64,000 nucleotides of DNA from Myxococcus eversor (GTDB taxonomy: Bacteria; Myxococcota; Myxococcia; Myxococcales; Myxococcaceae). The stretch's first letter is position 1; the number at the start of each line of letters is the position of its first letter. The notes below the pieces were generated by a model. The model was not told the origin of the DNA. It saw nothing but the letters and a program-made list of their open reading frames with translations, and searched no databases. The stretch covers positions 186,001-250,000 of the forward strand of contig NZ_JAAIXY010000011.1 in the NCBI RefSeq assembly GCF_010894455.1. The letters are read 5' to 3'. Positions 29,140-37,887 of this stretch are shown here, in pieces. Both the position numbers and the translations under genes were made by a program.

Positions 29140-30657
29140 TTGAGCCAGCTGGGTGGGATGAGAGGGGCCGCCGCGCTCCTGGGGCTGTTCATGGGAGTGG
29201 CGTGCAGCTCGCCCAAGGCCGAGGACCCCGCGCTGGCGTCCCAGGAGGCGCGGGTCCTGACGACCTCGCCCGCCTTCCTCCGGACGGGCTTCACGCAGAC
29301 GGTCCTCTCGGACGGGCGAGTCCTCCTCGCAGGCGGCACCGCCCAGGGTGCCCCCAGTGATTTCCGGACCTGTGAGCTGTACACCCCAGGCGCCTCCACG
29401 GTCTGGAGCACCACGGGAAGTCTGGTGTCCGCTCGTCACGAGCATGCCGCCACGCGCCTGTCGGATGGTCGCGTCCTGGTCTCCGGCGGCATCACCCCTG
29501 GTGGGAATGGGAAGAGCGCCGAACTCTATGACCCGACCACGGGCCTCTGGACCGCCACGGGCGCGCTCCAGGTCGCCCGGGCCCGTCACACGCAGACGCT
29601 CCTTCCCAACGGCAAGGTGCTGGTGGTGGGCGGCGACAACCCCGATTCCACCCAGGGGCTCGCGTCCGCGGAGCTCTTCGACCCGGCCACCGGAACGTGG
29701 ACCCTGGCGGCCGCTCCCACCCACCCCTATTCGGGCCACACGGCCACGTTGCTCAAGCAAGGGGACGTGCTCGTGCTCGGCAATCGCATCCAGCACGAGC
29801 GGTACAACCCCACGACCAACGCCTGGTCGTCCGTGGGGAACAGCAACAACGTGCTGGCCTCCGGCCACTCCGCGACGGTGCTGACGAAGACCGTCCCTGG
29901 GCTGGTCCTGGTGGTGGGACCGCGCTGGGTCAACGACGTGGCGGGACAGGTGGCCTCCCTCTATGACCCGGTGACGAACACCTGGTCCGCCTCGGGGAGT
30001 GTTCCCGTCGTGCGCACGGGCCACGCCGCCGTCGAGCTGAGCAATGGCACCGTGCTCGTGGTCGGCGGCATGAATCCAGCCACGGGCGCTCCCGTGACGT
30101 CCGCGGCGCGGTTCGACATCGGCACCAACGGGTGGACGACGATGCCAGCGCTCGTGCGGGCGCGCAGGGACTTCAAGGTGTCACTCGTCGGCAACGCGCC
30201 CGACCAGGTGCTCATCAACGGTGGATGGACTCGCGACCTGTCCGGAGCGACCTGGACCCGTCAGCCCAGCGAGCTGTACTCGACGGGATGCGTTCCGCAG
30301 ACGACGTGCCCGGCGATAGGAGGGCAGTGCGGCAATCCCTCGGATGGCTGTGGGGGGACGCTCGATTGCGGCACCTGTTCCACGGGTTACATCTGCAACT
30401 CCCAGTTCATGTGCGAGTCCACCTGTCAGCCCAATCCGGCCACCTGTCTCGGCCTCTGTGGCTGTGTCTCCAACGGCTGTGGAGAGATCATGAACTGTGG
30501 CTCTTGTGCCGATGCCGGCGCCGCGTGTCCCTCGGGGCAGCAGCGTTGCTGTGACGGCAACTGTGGGACGAAGGCCGAGTGCCTGATCATGGCGTGCGCC
30601 TCGACTTCCTCGCAGGTGTACAATCCCGAGCCGCCTTGCAACGGAGAGTCAATGTAA
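29140..30657 (+). CDS. Kelch-repeat lipoprotein with Cys-rich tail
   Basis: The TTG start (29140) has GGAGG 4 nt upstream; the alternative ATG at 29158 is 22 nt from that site. The signal ends GVAC-SSP, a lipobox-like cleavage site. Residues about 45-375 hold roughly six Kelch-type blades (T.L.DGRVLV.GG, ELYDP.T..W...G.L...R..H), predicting a beta-propeller. After LYSTGC (about 382) comes a Cys-rich segment of about 120 residues with CGG/CGNPSDGCGG/CGTC spacing repeated (CGCVSNGCG, CGSC), like the short Cys repeats on other myxobacterial surface lipoproteins. A TATACA -10-like box lies at 29109-29114, without a convincing -35. Outer-membrane or extracellular binding role inferred. Confidence 0.8.
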   Translation: MSQLGGMRGAAALLGLFMGVACSSPKAEDPALASQEARVLTTSPAFLRTGFTQTVLSDGRVLLAGGTAQGAPSDFRTCELYTPGASTVWSTTGSLVSARHEHAATRLSDGRVLVSGGITPGGNGKSAELYDPTTGLWTATGALQVARARHTQTLLPNGKVLVVGGDNPDSTQGLASAELFDPATGTWTLAAAPTHPYSGHTATLLKQGDVLVLGNRIQHERYNPTTNAWSSVGNSNNVLASGHSATVLTKTVPGLVLVVGPRWVNDVAGQVASLYDPVTNTWSASGSVPVVRTGHAAVELSNGTVLVVGGMNPATGAPVTSAARFDIGTNGWTTMPALVRARRDFKVSLVGNAPDQVLINGGWTRDLSGATWTRQPSELYSTGCVPQTTCPAIGGQCGNPSDGCGGTLDCGTCSTGYICNSQFMCESTCQPNPATCLGLCGCVSNGCGEIMNCGSCADAGAACPSGQQRCCDGNCGTKAECLIMACASTSSQVYNPEPPCNGESM

Positions 30658-30757
30658 TGGACCGGGCACCGTGCCCCTCGCCGTGGCCCTGGATTCGGAG
30701 GCGGGCACGCAAGTACAACCGGGGGATGCGGGCACGTCGCTCGCCGCCCAGGGACAC

Positions 30758-32029
30758 ATGCTCGCCAACCTCCACAACGCCGACATTCCCCAGCCCGTGC
30801 TCGACGTCATCGCCCGGCTGCGCGAGCTGGGCCACGCCGTGTACCTGGTGGGCGGCTGCGTCCGGGACATGGTGCGCGACGTCCCCCCGAAGGACTTCGA
30901 CGTCGCCACCAGCGCGCTCCCGGAGGAGGTCCAGCGCGCGTTCCGCAAGGTCATCCCCACGGGCATCCAGCACGGCACCGTCACCGTCGTGCAGGGCGGC
31001 ACCCACGTCGAGGTGACGACGTTCCGCTCGGAAGGGGACTACCTCGACGGCCGCCGCCCCAGCTCCGTCGCCTTCGAGCGCGACATCGTCAAGGACCTGT
31101 CCCGCCGCGACTTCACCATCAACGCGATGGCCTACAACCCGTTGGACCGCGACCTCGTGGACCCCTTCGGCGGCCAGACGGACCTCCAGGCCCAGCTCAT
31201 CAAGTGCGTGGGCTCGGCCCTGGAGCGCTTCTCCGAGGACGGCTTGCGCCCCATGCGCGCGGTCCGCTTCGCCGCCGTGCTCGGCTTCACCCTGGACCCG
31301 GACACTCGCGACGCCATCCCCGCCACGCTCGGGGTGTTCCGCAAGGTCGCCCTGGAGCGCGTGCGCGAGGAGCTGACCAAGCTGCTGCTCTCCCCGCGCG
31401 CCGAGGGAGGGCTCGTGTTGCTCAAGGACACCGGGTTGATGGACGTGTTCCTCCCCGAAGTCGCCCAGGCCACCCCAGACGCCGCCCGCCTCGCGCGCGC
31501 CGCCGTGCAGGCCGCGCCAGCGGAAATCGAGCCGCGCATGGCCGCGCTGCTCGCGGACCTTGTCGACCGCACCCAGGCCCGGGAAATCGGCCTGCGACTC
31601 AAGTTCCCCAACAAGGTCGCGGACCTCGTCGCCCTGCTGGTGGAGACCGCGAAGCTGGAGGAGCGCGTCTCGGACACGGACGCCGCGCTGCGCCGGCTCC
31701 TGGCCCGCGTGGGGCCGCCCCAGCTTCCCCAACTCGTCGCCGTGGCGAGGGCCCGAGTCCAGGTCCGCGCTCCAGAGCGGGTGGCGGAGGTGGAACGCCT
31801 GTTCGCGCGGCTGGAGGCCCTGGCCGCCGCGAAGCCGCCCCTGGTGCCCAAGGACCTGGCGCTCACGGGGGGCGACATCATGGCCACCCTCGCCGTCGGC
31901 CCGTCGCCCATCGTCGGGGAGGCGACACGCTTCCTCATGGACTCGGTGCTCGACGAACCGGCCCTGAACACCGCCGAGGGCCTCAAGCAGCGGCTCCTGG
32001 CCTGGCGGGCGGCGCGCTCGGGGGCCTGA
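30758..32029 (+). CDS. CCA tRNA nucleotidyltransferase / poly(A) polymerase family
   Basis: Class II nucleotidyltransferase. YLVGGCVRDM and KDFDVATSA (the DxD catalytic pair) lie near the N-terminus, followed by RRDFTINAMAYN and EDGLRPMRAVRFA, the signature of the PcnB/Cca head and RNA-binding domains. The C-terminal ALTGGDIM...G..IGEA-type motif is also present; no HD domain is visible. It adds CCA to tRNA 3' ends or poly(A) to RNA, and sequence does not separate the two, but the neighbouring tRNA-Arg lacks CCA. I chose the ATG at 30758 because the conserved region starts soon after it (AGGGA 3 nt upstream); a GTG at 30671 would add 29 non-conserved residues. The tRNA-thiolation gene mnmA follows. 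Confidence 0.88.
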   Translation: MLANLHNADIPQPVLDVIARLRELGHAVYLVGGCVRDMVRDVPPKDFDVATSALPEEVQRAFRKVIPTGIQHGTVTVVQGGTHVEVTTFRSEGDYLDGRRPSSVAFERDIVKDLSRRDFTINAMAYNPLDRDLVDPFGGQTDLQAQLIKCVGSALERFSEDGLRPMRAVRFAAVLGFTLDPDTRDAIPATLGVFRKVALERVREELTKLLLSPRAEGGLVLLKDTGLMDVFLPEVAQATPDAARLARAAVQAAPAEIEPRMAALLADLVDRTQAREIGLRLKFPNKVADLVALLVETAKLEERVSDTDAALRRLLARVGPPQLPQLVAVARARVQVRAPERVAEVERLFARLEALAAAKPPLVPKDLALTGGDIMATLAVGPSPIVGEATRFLMDSVLDEPALNTAEGLKQRLLAWRAARSGA

Positions 32030-32170
32030 GCCCGACTGGTGGGCTGCCCTCCCACCGGGCTTCCACCGAGCTTCCGCCGAACTCTGGGGCGAGCTCTGGG
32101 GTCGGGTTTGGGGAGATCCCCGCGTCCTCCCGCGTGCGCCCGGAAGCCGGGGCGTGTAGGAAGGGGCACC

Positions 32171-33217
32171 ATGCGAGTCGTCGTTGCGATGAGCGGCGGG
32201 GTGGATTCCTCGGCCGCTGCCGCCCTGCTCAAGGAGCAGGGCCATGAGGTCATTGGCATCACCCTGCGCGTCTGGTCCTACGAGGGCAAGGCGAAGTGCG
32301 GGAGCTGCTGCAGTCCGGACGACATCGATGACGCGCGCGCCGTCGCCCAGTCGTTGGGGATTCCGTTCTACGTCGCCAACGCGGAGGAGATCTTCCAGGA
32401 CCGCGTCGTCAATCCCTTCGTCCAGTCCTACCTCGGCGGGCGCACGCCCATCCCCTGCGTGGCCTGCAACCGCGACGTGAAGTTCAACTTCCTCCTCAAG
32501 CGCGCCCGGGCGCTCGGGGCGCGGCTTGCGACAGGCCACTACGCGCGCGTGGAGGAGACGGACGGCCGCTACGTCCTGCGCCGCGCCGTCGACGCCGCGA
32601 AGGACCAGAGCTACTTCCTCTTCACGCTCGGCCAGGACGAGTTGCGCGACATCGTCTTCCCCGTCGGCGACATGACCAAGGCGGAGGTCCGCGCCGTCGC
32701 CGAGCGCCACGGCCTGGTCACCAGCCACAAGCCGGAGAGCATGGAGATCTGCTTCGTGCCGGACGGCGACTACGCGGGCTTCGTGGAGAAGGTCGCCGGC
32801 CCCCAGCCCTCGGGCGAGGTCGTCGACACGGAGGGGCACGTGCTCGGCACCCACCAGGGCATCCACCGCTACACGGTGGGGCAGCGCAAGGGGCTCAACC
32901 TGGGCGGCGGAGAGGTGCGCTACGTCCAGCGGCTGGAGCCGGAGACCCACCGCGTCGTCGTGGGCAGCGCCGAGCAGACGGGGCGGGATCGCTTCGGTCT
33001 GCTCCAGCCCCACTGGGTGGACGCGCCGCCGTCCCCGGAGACGCCGGTGGAGGTCCGCATCCGGCACCGCCACGCGGGGGCCTCGGGGCGTGTGGAGATC
33101 TCCCCCCATGGTCTCGTTTCGGTGAAGTTGGATGCCCCCGCGCGCGCCGTCACCCCAGGACAGGCCGCGGTGGTCTACGCTCGGGATCAGGTGCTGGGTG
33201 GTGGTTGGATCGTCTGA
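32171..33217 (+). CDS. mnmA: tRNA-specific 2-thiouridylase MnmA
   Basis: The 348-residue enzyme transfers sulfur to U34 of Lys/Glu/Gln tRNAs using ATP. The PP-loop MSGGVDSS lies at residues 7-14. The catalytic cysteines are in PCVACNRDVKF and in SMEICFVPDGDY. ATGHYAR, SYFLF, HRYTVGQRKGL and a C-terminal beta-barrel ending in VLGGGWI complete the family pattern. The ATG at 32171 follows AGGAAGGGG; a longer frame upstream to 32039 is Pro/Arg-rich and not conserved. It sits 141 nt after the CCA-adding enzyme, so two tRNA-maturation genes are adjacent. Confidence 0.96.
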   Translation: MRVVVAMSGGVDSSAAAALLKEQGHEVIGITLRVWSYEGKAKCGSCCSPDDIDDARAVAQSLGIPFYVANAEEIFQDRVVNPFVQSYLGGRTPIPCVACNRDVKFNFLLKRARALGARLATGHYARVEETDGRYVLRRAVDAAKDQSYFLFTLGQDELRDIVFPVGDMTKAEVRAVAERHGLVTSHKPESMEICFVPDGDYAGFVEKVAGPQPSGEVVDTEGHVLGTHQGIHRYTVGQRKGLNLGGGEVRYVQRLEPETHRVVVGSAEQTGRDRFGLLQPHWVDAPPSPETPVEVRIRHRHAGASGRVEISPHGLVSVKLDAPARAVTPGQAAVVYARDQVLGGGWIV

Positions 33218-33248
33218 GCTCGAGTCGGCTTGAGGAAGGAAGCAGGAC

Positions 33249-34022
33249 ATGGCGCGGCGCCTCATGGGATGTCTGCTCGTCGTCGCTACGGCCAGCCTGC
33301 TTTCCGCCTGCAAGCAGCACTCGGACAAGCCCATCGCCGGGTTGCTCGCGGCGGGAGCCCCGGTGCTTCGCACGCAGGGCAAGGAGCAGCGCACCGTCGC
33401 CGTCGGCGCCCAGCTCACCGGGGACGTGGTGCTCACCGCCACCGGCCCCGCCGTGCTGGAGTACTTCGGCGGGGGCCTGAGGTTCCTGGAGAAGGGTGAC
33501 ACGCTGGAGGTCGGCGACGCGGACGAGGCGAAGCTGCACGGCTCCAACCTCCCGTCCCACCGCTGGGTGGAGGGCGCCGTGCAGGAGGCGCCCCGCGCGC
33601 TGCGAATCGTGGCCGCCCGTTACACCAACGTGCAGATGACGCCCAAGAGCGCGCACGAGGACGCGTACTCGTCCACCCAGTACTTCGTCGCCTTCTTCAC
33701 GCCCAACGGCCTGCAGCGGATGGGCTCCGACACCGAGCACGAGGGGCCTCACACGCCGCTGCCCGCACCGCCGTTCCGTCCCAAGGTCCCCTTCATCCAT
33801 GCGGGTGACCTGGGGGAGGGGGAGCTGGTGGCGGTGGTGGATGATGGCTTCGTCGTGGCGGAGACAGATGACCTGGCCACCGCGGTGCTCCTGGAGGGCC
33901 GCGAGGTGCCCCTGGGGCGCACCGTCCGCCTGCTGGTGCCGGATGGCGCGGAGGTCATCCTCAAGAGCAAGGATGGCTCCGAGGTGGAAGTCGAAGGCCC
34001 CGTGGACCTGCGCCTGCGCTGA
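33249..34022 (+). CDS. Putative lipoprotein, 257 aa
   Basis: A classical lipoprotein signal: MARRLMG then a hydrophobic stretch ending LLSAC-KQHSDK (lipobox LSAC, Cys about 21). The mature part is beta-rich with charged turns; its N-terminal half (APVLRTQGKEQRTVAVG...LEYFGGGLRFLEKGDTLEV) resembles FecR-like domains, and the C-terminus ends in an acidic beta segment (KDGSEVEVEGPVDL). AGGAAGGAAGCAGGA precedes the ATG. It starts 31 nt after mnmA, possibly in the same transcript. Envelope-localised; function unknown. Confidence 0.75.
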   Translation: MARRLMGCLLVVATASLLSACKQHSDKPIAGLLAAGAPVLRTQGKEQRTVAVGAQLTGDVVLTATGPAVLEYFGGGLRFLEKGDTLEVGDADEAKLHGSNLPSHRWVEGAVQEAPRALRIVAARYTNVQMTPKSAHEDAYSSTQYFVAFFTPNGLQRMGSDTEHEGPHTPLPAPPFRPKVPFIHAGDLGEGELVAVVDDGFVVAETDDLATAVLLEGREVPLGRTVRLLVPDGAEVILKSKDGSEVEVEGPVDLRLR

Positions 34023-34098
34023 GGTGGGGGCTCTCCCCCGGTTTGTCCTCGCGGGTGCGCCTTCTGTAGAGTCCACCGTCCCTCGGCGGAGGTGTCCC

Positions 34099-34467
34099 AT
34101 GACGAGGAGTGAGCTCATCGAGCGCATCGCGGCGCGTGCACCCCACGTCCCGCGGCGGGAGTTGGAGGCCATTGTCCATGCGGTCTTCGACTGCATGTCG
34201 GAGGCGCTCGTGGCTGGAAAGCGCATCGAGCTGCGAGGCTTCGGCGTCTTCTCCCTGCGCACGCGTCGCGCCCGGACGGGGCGCAACCCGAAGACGGGGC
34301 AGCGCGTCTCCGTGCCGGAGCGCCGCACGCTCAGCTTCGCCGCTGGCAAGGAGCTGCGCGCGCGGCTCAATGCCCCCGAACCTCGACAGGAAGAAGCCGC
34401 GGGGGCCGTGCTTCCCTCGGTGGCGCTCGCCTCGGCGGTGCTGCCGGTGACGTCCGCGGCGCGGTGA
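34099..34467 (+). CDS. HU/IHF-family DNA-binding protein
   Basis: A 122-residue protein from the ATG at 34099 with GGAGG 6 nt upstream. Residues 1-92 are a Bac_DNA_binding domain: helices from TRSELIERIA, the RGFGVFSLRTRRARTGRNP arm, and GRNPKTG at 61-67. The pattern is closest to the IHF-beta side. Unusually, about 30 extra residues (PEPRQEEAAG...TSAAR), Ala/Val-rich and weakly charged, extend past the normal C-terminus. Likely an architectural nucleoid protein; myxobacteria carry several paralogs, so I do not assign ihfA/ihfB/hup. Confidence 0.88.
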   Translation: MTRSELIERIAARAPHVPRRELEAIVHAVFDCMSEALVAGKRIELRGFGVFSLRTRRARTGRNPKTGQRVSVPERRTLSFAAGKELRARLNAPEPRQEEAAGAVLPSVALASAVLPVTSAAR

Positions 34468-34499
34468 CGGCGCGTCCCTTGAGGCCGCCTTCCGTGAAT

Positions 34500-34528
34500 T
34501 TGACCGGGTGGGGGGTGGGGCGTACCTT
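34500..34528 (+). promoter_or_regulatory. Candidate promoter of the SPOR-protein gene
   Basis: TTGACC (34500-34505), 17-bp G-rich spacer, TACCTT (34523-34528). A start near 34535 gives a leader of about 70 nt. Confidence 0.4.
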
Positions 34529-34605
34529 CCCCTCGACGCCGACGCTACAGGCCGCAACACGGACTCGTGTGGCCCGCTCTGTCCGCGCGCGAGGATCCCT
34601 GAGTC

Positions 34606-35502
34606 ATGCGAGACGCCCACCGGATGAAGGAGAAGTTCGACGTCTCTCTCGACAACCGGCAGATCGTGAGCCTGTTGATCGCCGGCATCGTCGTGCTCGG
34701 CGCCGTCTTCGTGCTGGGTGTCGTGGTGGGCAAGAAGCTCGCCGGTGACGTGCAGACGGCCAGCGCGCCCGACCTGCTCTCCGCGCTGGATGCCAATGCC
34801 CAGGCGCTCCAGGAAGTGCGGCAGAAGGACTCCGCGCTCACCTTCCAGGACGAGCTGACGCGCAAGGCCAGCGCGGAGCCCGTCGCCGTGGCCCAGAAGC
34901 CCGCGCCCGCGAAGCCCGCCCCCGCCGAGAAGCCCGCGCCCAAGCCGCCCGAGCCCGTCAAGACGGCCGCGATGGCTCCGACGCCGGACCCGGACACCGG
35001 CGAGCTGCCTCCGGAGGAGCCCTCCGAGGAGCCCCAGGCCGTCGCTGTCGCCGAGACGCCCAAGCCCGCCGAGGAGAAGCCCGCGCCCGTCGCGGAGAAG
35101 CCCGCCGCCGAGAAGCCCGCGCCCGTCGCGACCAAGCCCGCACAGGTGTCGGGGAAGGTGGAGACGGCGGCCGTGGCCACTCGGACGACGCAGAAGGAGG
35201 GGGGCAGCGGGATGAAGGAGGCCCTGGCCCGCGCCGCGCAGTTGCCGGACCCGGCGGTGAAGGGTGGGGCGTTCACGCTCCAGCTGTCGGCCTTCCAGGA
35301 CAAGCAGGAGGCCGACCGGTTCATGGCCCGGTTGCGTGATAGGGGTTATGCCCCGTATATCGTCACGGCGGAGGTGGCTGGCAAGGGCACCTGGTACCGC
35401 GTGCGCATGGGCACCTTCGCCTCGAAGGACGCTGCGACGCGGTATCTGTCAGACTTCAAGCGTGAGACCCAGCTCGACGCGTTCGTGGCCGGCACGAACT
35501 GA
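34606..35502 (+). CDS. SPOR-domain membrane protein
   Basis: The 298-residue protein has a short cytoplasmic N-terminus, one transmembrane helix at about 20-42 (IVSLLIAGIVVLGAVFVLG), a long Pro/Ala/Lys/Glu-rich periplasmic linker (about 85-200, repeated EKPAP/AKPAP units), and a C-terminal SPOR domain at about 220-295 (FTLQLSAFQDKQEADRFMARL, WYRVRMGTFASKDAA). SPOR domains bind denuded septal peptidoglycan, so a role at the division site is likely. GAGGA lies about 11 nt before the ATG. A second possible start is the Met at residue 7. The gene is 28 nt upstream of the cupin gene. Confidence 0.9.
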   Translation: MRDAHRMKEKFDVSLDNRQIVSLLIAGIVVLGAVFVLGVVVGKKLAGDVQTASAPDLLSALDANAQALQEVRQKDSALTFQDELTRKASAEPVAVAQKPAPAKPAPAEKPAPKPPEPVKTAAMAPTPDPDTGELPPEEPSEEPQAVAVAETPKPAEEKPAPVAEKPAAEKPAPVATKPAQVSGKVETAAVATRTTQKEGGSGMKEALARAAQLPDPAVKGGAFTLQLSAFQDKQEADRFMARLRDRGYAPYIVTAEVAGKGTWYRVRMGTFASKDAATRYLSDFKRETQLDAFVAGTN

Positions 35503-35529
35503 GAGCGGGCGAGGAAGACGGGAAGCACC

Positions 35530-35892
35530 ATGACGACGACTAGGCGGGTGGAGAAGCCCTGGGGCCACGAGCTCATCTGGGCCCACACCGAGCGCTACGT
35601 GGGCAAGCTGCTGCACGTGAAGCAGGGCCACAAGCTCAGCCTGCAGTACCACAACCAGAAGGACGAGACGATCCACGTCCAGAGCGGCAAGCTGCTCTTC
35701 ATCGTCGACGAGGGCAACGGCCTCATCGAGAAGGAGATGAACCCGGGGGAGAGCTACCACATCAAGCCCCTCACCAAGCACCGCATGGTCGCCCTCACCG
35801 ACTGCGACATCCTCGAGGTCAGCACCCCCGAGCTGGATGACGTCGTGCGGTTGGAGGACTCCTACGGTCGCACCGGCACCAGCAAGGCGTAG
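35530..35892 (+). CDS. Cupin, mannose-6-phosphate isomerase type II-like
   Basis: The 120-residue single-cupin protein begins RRVEKPWGHE, typical of type II mannose-6-phosphate isomerase domains. Metal-ligand motifs are in SLQYHNQKDETIHVQSG (motif 1) and SYHIKPLTKHRM (motif 2). It lacks the GDP-mannose pyrophosphorylase half of the bifunctional enzymes. It likely interconverts fructose-6-P and mannose-6-P for glycan synthesis, in keeping with sugar-nucleotide genes 1 kb downstream; another sugar-phosphate isomerase activity is possible. Starts 27 nt after the SPOR gene. Confidence 0.75.
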   Translation: MTTTRRVEKPWGHELIWAHTERYVGKLLHVKQGHKLSLQYHNQKDETIHVQSGKLLFIVDEGNGLIEKEMNPGESYHIKPLTKHRMVALTDCDILEVSTPELDDVVRLEDSYGRTGTSKA

Positions 35893-35922
35893 TCGCTGCG
35901 CCGTGCAGGCGCGGCTCGCTCC

Positions 35923-36561
35923 TCAGTCGCGGGCCGCGTTGTTGGGATTGCGGGTCCACTTGTCGACGGTGCCATCACCGTCCAGGTCCTCGCCGATGCG
36001 GTCCACATGGCCCGCCTCCCAGTACTCCCAGTAGTCCACGCGCCCGTCCGCGTTGGTGTCGCGCTCCTTGCGGACGAGGACGCCGCGCTCGTAGAAGGTG
36101 ACGCTGTCGGTGCGGCCATCGCCGTCGAAGTCCCGCTCGCGGCGCGTGTTGGCCCCCTTCTCGTAGAAGTAGGTGGCGTCCACCTTGCCGTCGTAGTCCA
36201 GGTCCATCACCTCGCGCATCAGCGCGCCGACGTCGTCGAAGGAGCGCGTCAGGTCCACGCGGCCGTCCCAGTTCAGGTCCAGCTCCTGGCGCACCTTGCG
36301 GAAGCGCTCCTCGCCGTTCGCGCCCGCGTCCGCCACCGTGTAGGTCCACACGTCCGGCTTTCCGTCGCCGTTCACGTCCAGTTGGGTGACGTGTTCGTCG
36401 CGCGAGCGCTCCGGCTGGATGGACTCGGCCGAGCCGGACGAGGTGGGTGAGGACCTACCCGTGGCTCCGGTGCCGCGCTCCGAGGACTTGTCCCTGGCGC
36501 AACCCGTGAGCAGTCCGGAAGTCATCAACCCGAGGAAAATCCAGCGCTTGCAGCGGATCAT
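35923..36561 (-). CDS. Lipoprotein with tandem Asp-Gly (DxDGDGxxD) repeats
   Basis: From the ATG at 36561 (GGAG about 7 nt upstream) it encodes 212 residues: signal MIRCKRWIFLGLMTSGLLTGC with lipobox LTGC, a Ser/Thr/Gly linker, then five or six tandem repeats of about 26 residues on the pattern D.(N/D)GDG..D.W.Y....G...R.E. Examples are DVNGDGKPDVWTY, DLDYDGKVDATYFYE, DFDGDGRTDSVTFYE, DTNADGRVDYWEYWE and DLDGDGTVDKW. These resemble calcium-binding loops of thrombospondin type 3 or VCBS/FG-GAP repeats. Outer-membrane or surface location and Ca2+ binding are inferred. Convergent with the cupin gene and divergent from the RHH gene. Confidence 0.8.
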   Translation of the reverse strand: MIRCKRWIFLGLMTSGLLTGCARDKSSERGTGATGRSSPTSSGSAESIQPERSRDEHVTQLDVNGDGKPDVWTYTVADAGANGEERFRKVRQELDLNWDGRVDLTRSFDDVGALMREVMDLDYDGKVDATYFYEKGANTRRERDFDGDGRTDSVTFYERGVLVRKERDTNADGRVDYWEYWEAGHVDRIGEDLDGDGTVDKWTRNPNNAARD

Positions 36562-36636
36562 TCGGTGCTCCCGGGACGCAGGGGCCTCTGCGCCGAGTCG
36601 TGTGCACGAGATGCTTTCGCGCGCCACGTCATTCCA

Positions 36637-36655
36637 TATATTTTCACATATCGCC
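36637..36655 (+). promoter_or_regulatory. A/T-rich -10 region of the RHH gene
   Basis: TATATT at 36637-36642 sits in an unusually A/T-rich patch (36631-36650), with TTTCGC as a weak -35 16 bp upstream. A start near 36649 would leave only about 7 nt before the ATG, and no Shine-Dalgarno is seen, so the mRNA may be almost leaderless. Confidence 0.4.
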
Positions 36656-36835
36656 ATGGCCCGAAAGAAGATCAGCACCACCATCTACATCACCCCGGAG
36701 CAGAACGAGCTCCTCAAGGCGCTGAACCAGAAGACGAAGGTGCCCGTGGCCGAGTACATCCGCCAGGGCATCGACCTGGTCCTGGAGAAGTACAAAGCGC
36801 AGCTGCCGGGGCAGGCGACCTTCGACGAGATTTGA
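36656..36835 (+). CDS. Ribbon-helix-helix (CopG-like) regulator
   Basis: A 59-residue protein: an N-terminal beta strand with basic residues (ARKKISTTIYITPEQ), then two helices (NELLKALNQKTKVPVAEYI, RQGIDLVLEKYKAQL). This is the compact ribbon-helix-helix fold of Arc/CopG DNA-binding dimers. I started at the ATG at 36656, exactly before the beta strand; the longer upstream frame is unrelated. UDP-glucuronate decarboxylase starts 19 nt downstream, so the two are probably one transcript. No toxin gene is adjacent, which argues against a simple toxin-antitoxin pair. Autoregulation or control of polysaccharide precursor genes is inferred. Confidence 0.85.
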   Translation: MARKKISTTIYITPEQNELLKALNQKTKVPVAEYIRQGIDLVLEKYKAQLPGQATFDEI

Positions 36836-36854
36836 GAGAGAGACGAGGCGCGAC

Positions 36855-37820
<966 letters not shown>

Positions 37821-37887
37821 GTTGCCGCCGCGAGATTCTGGAATCAAAGACAGTTTGGCCACGGCCGGGTGGCGGGGAGACGGAAGC

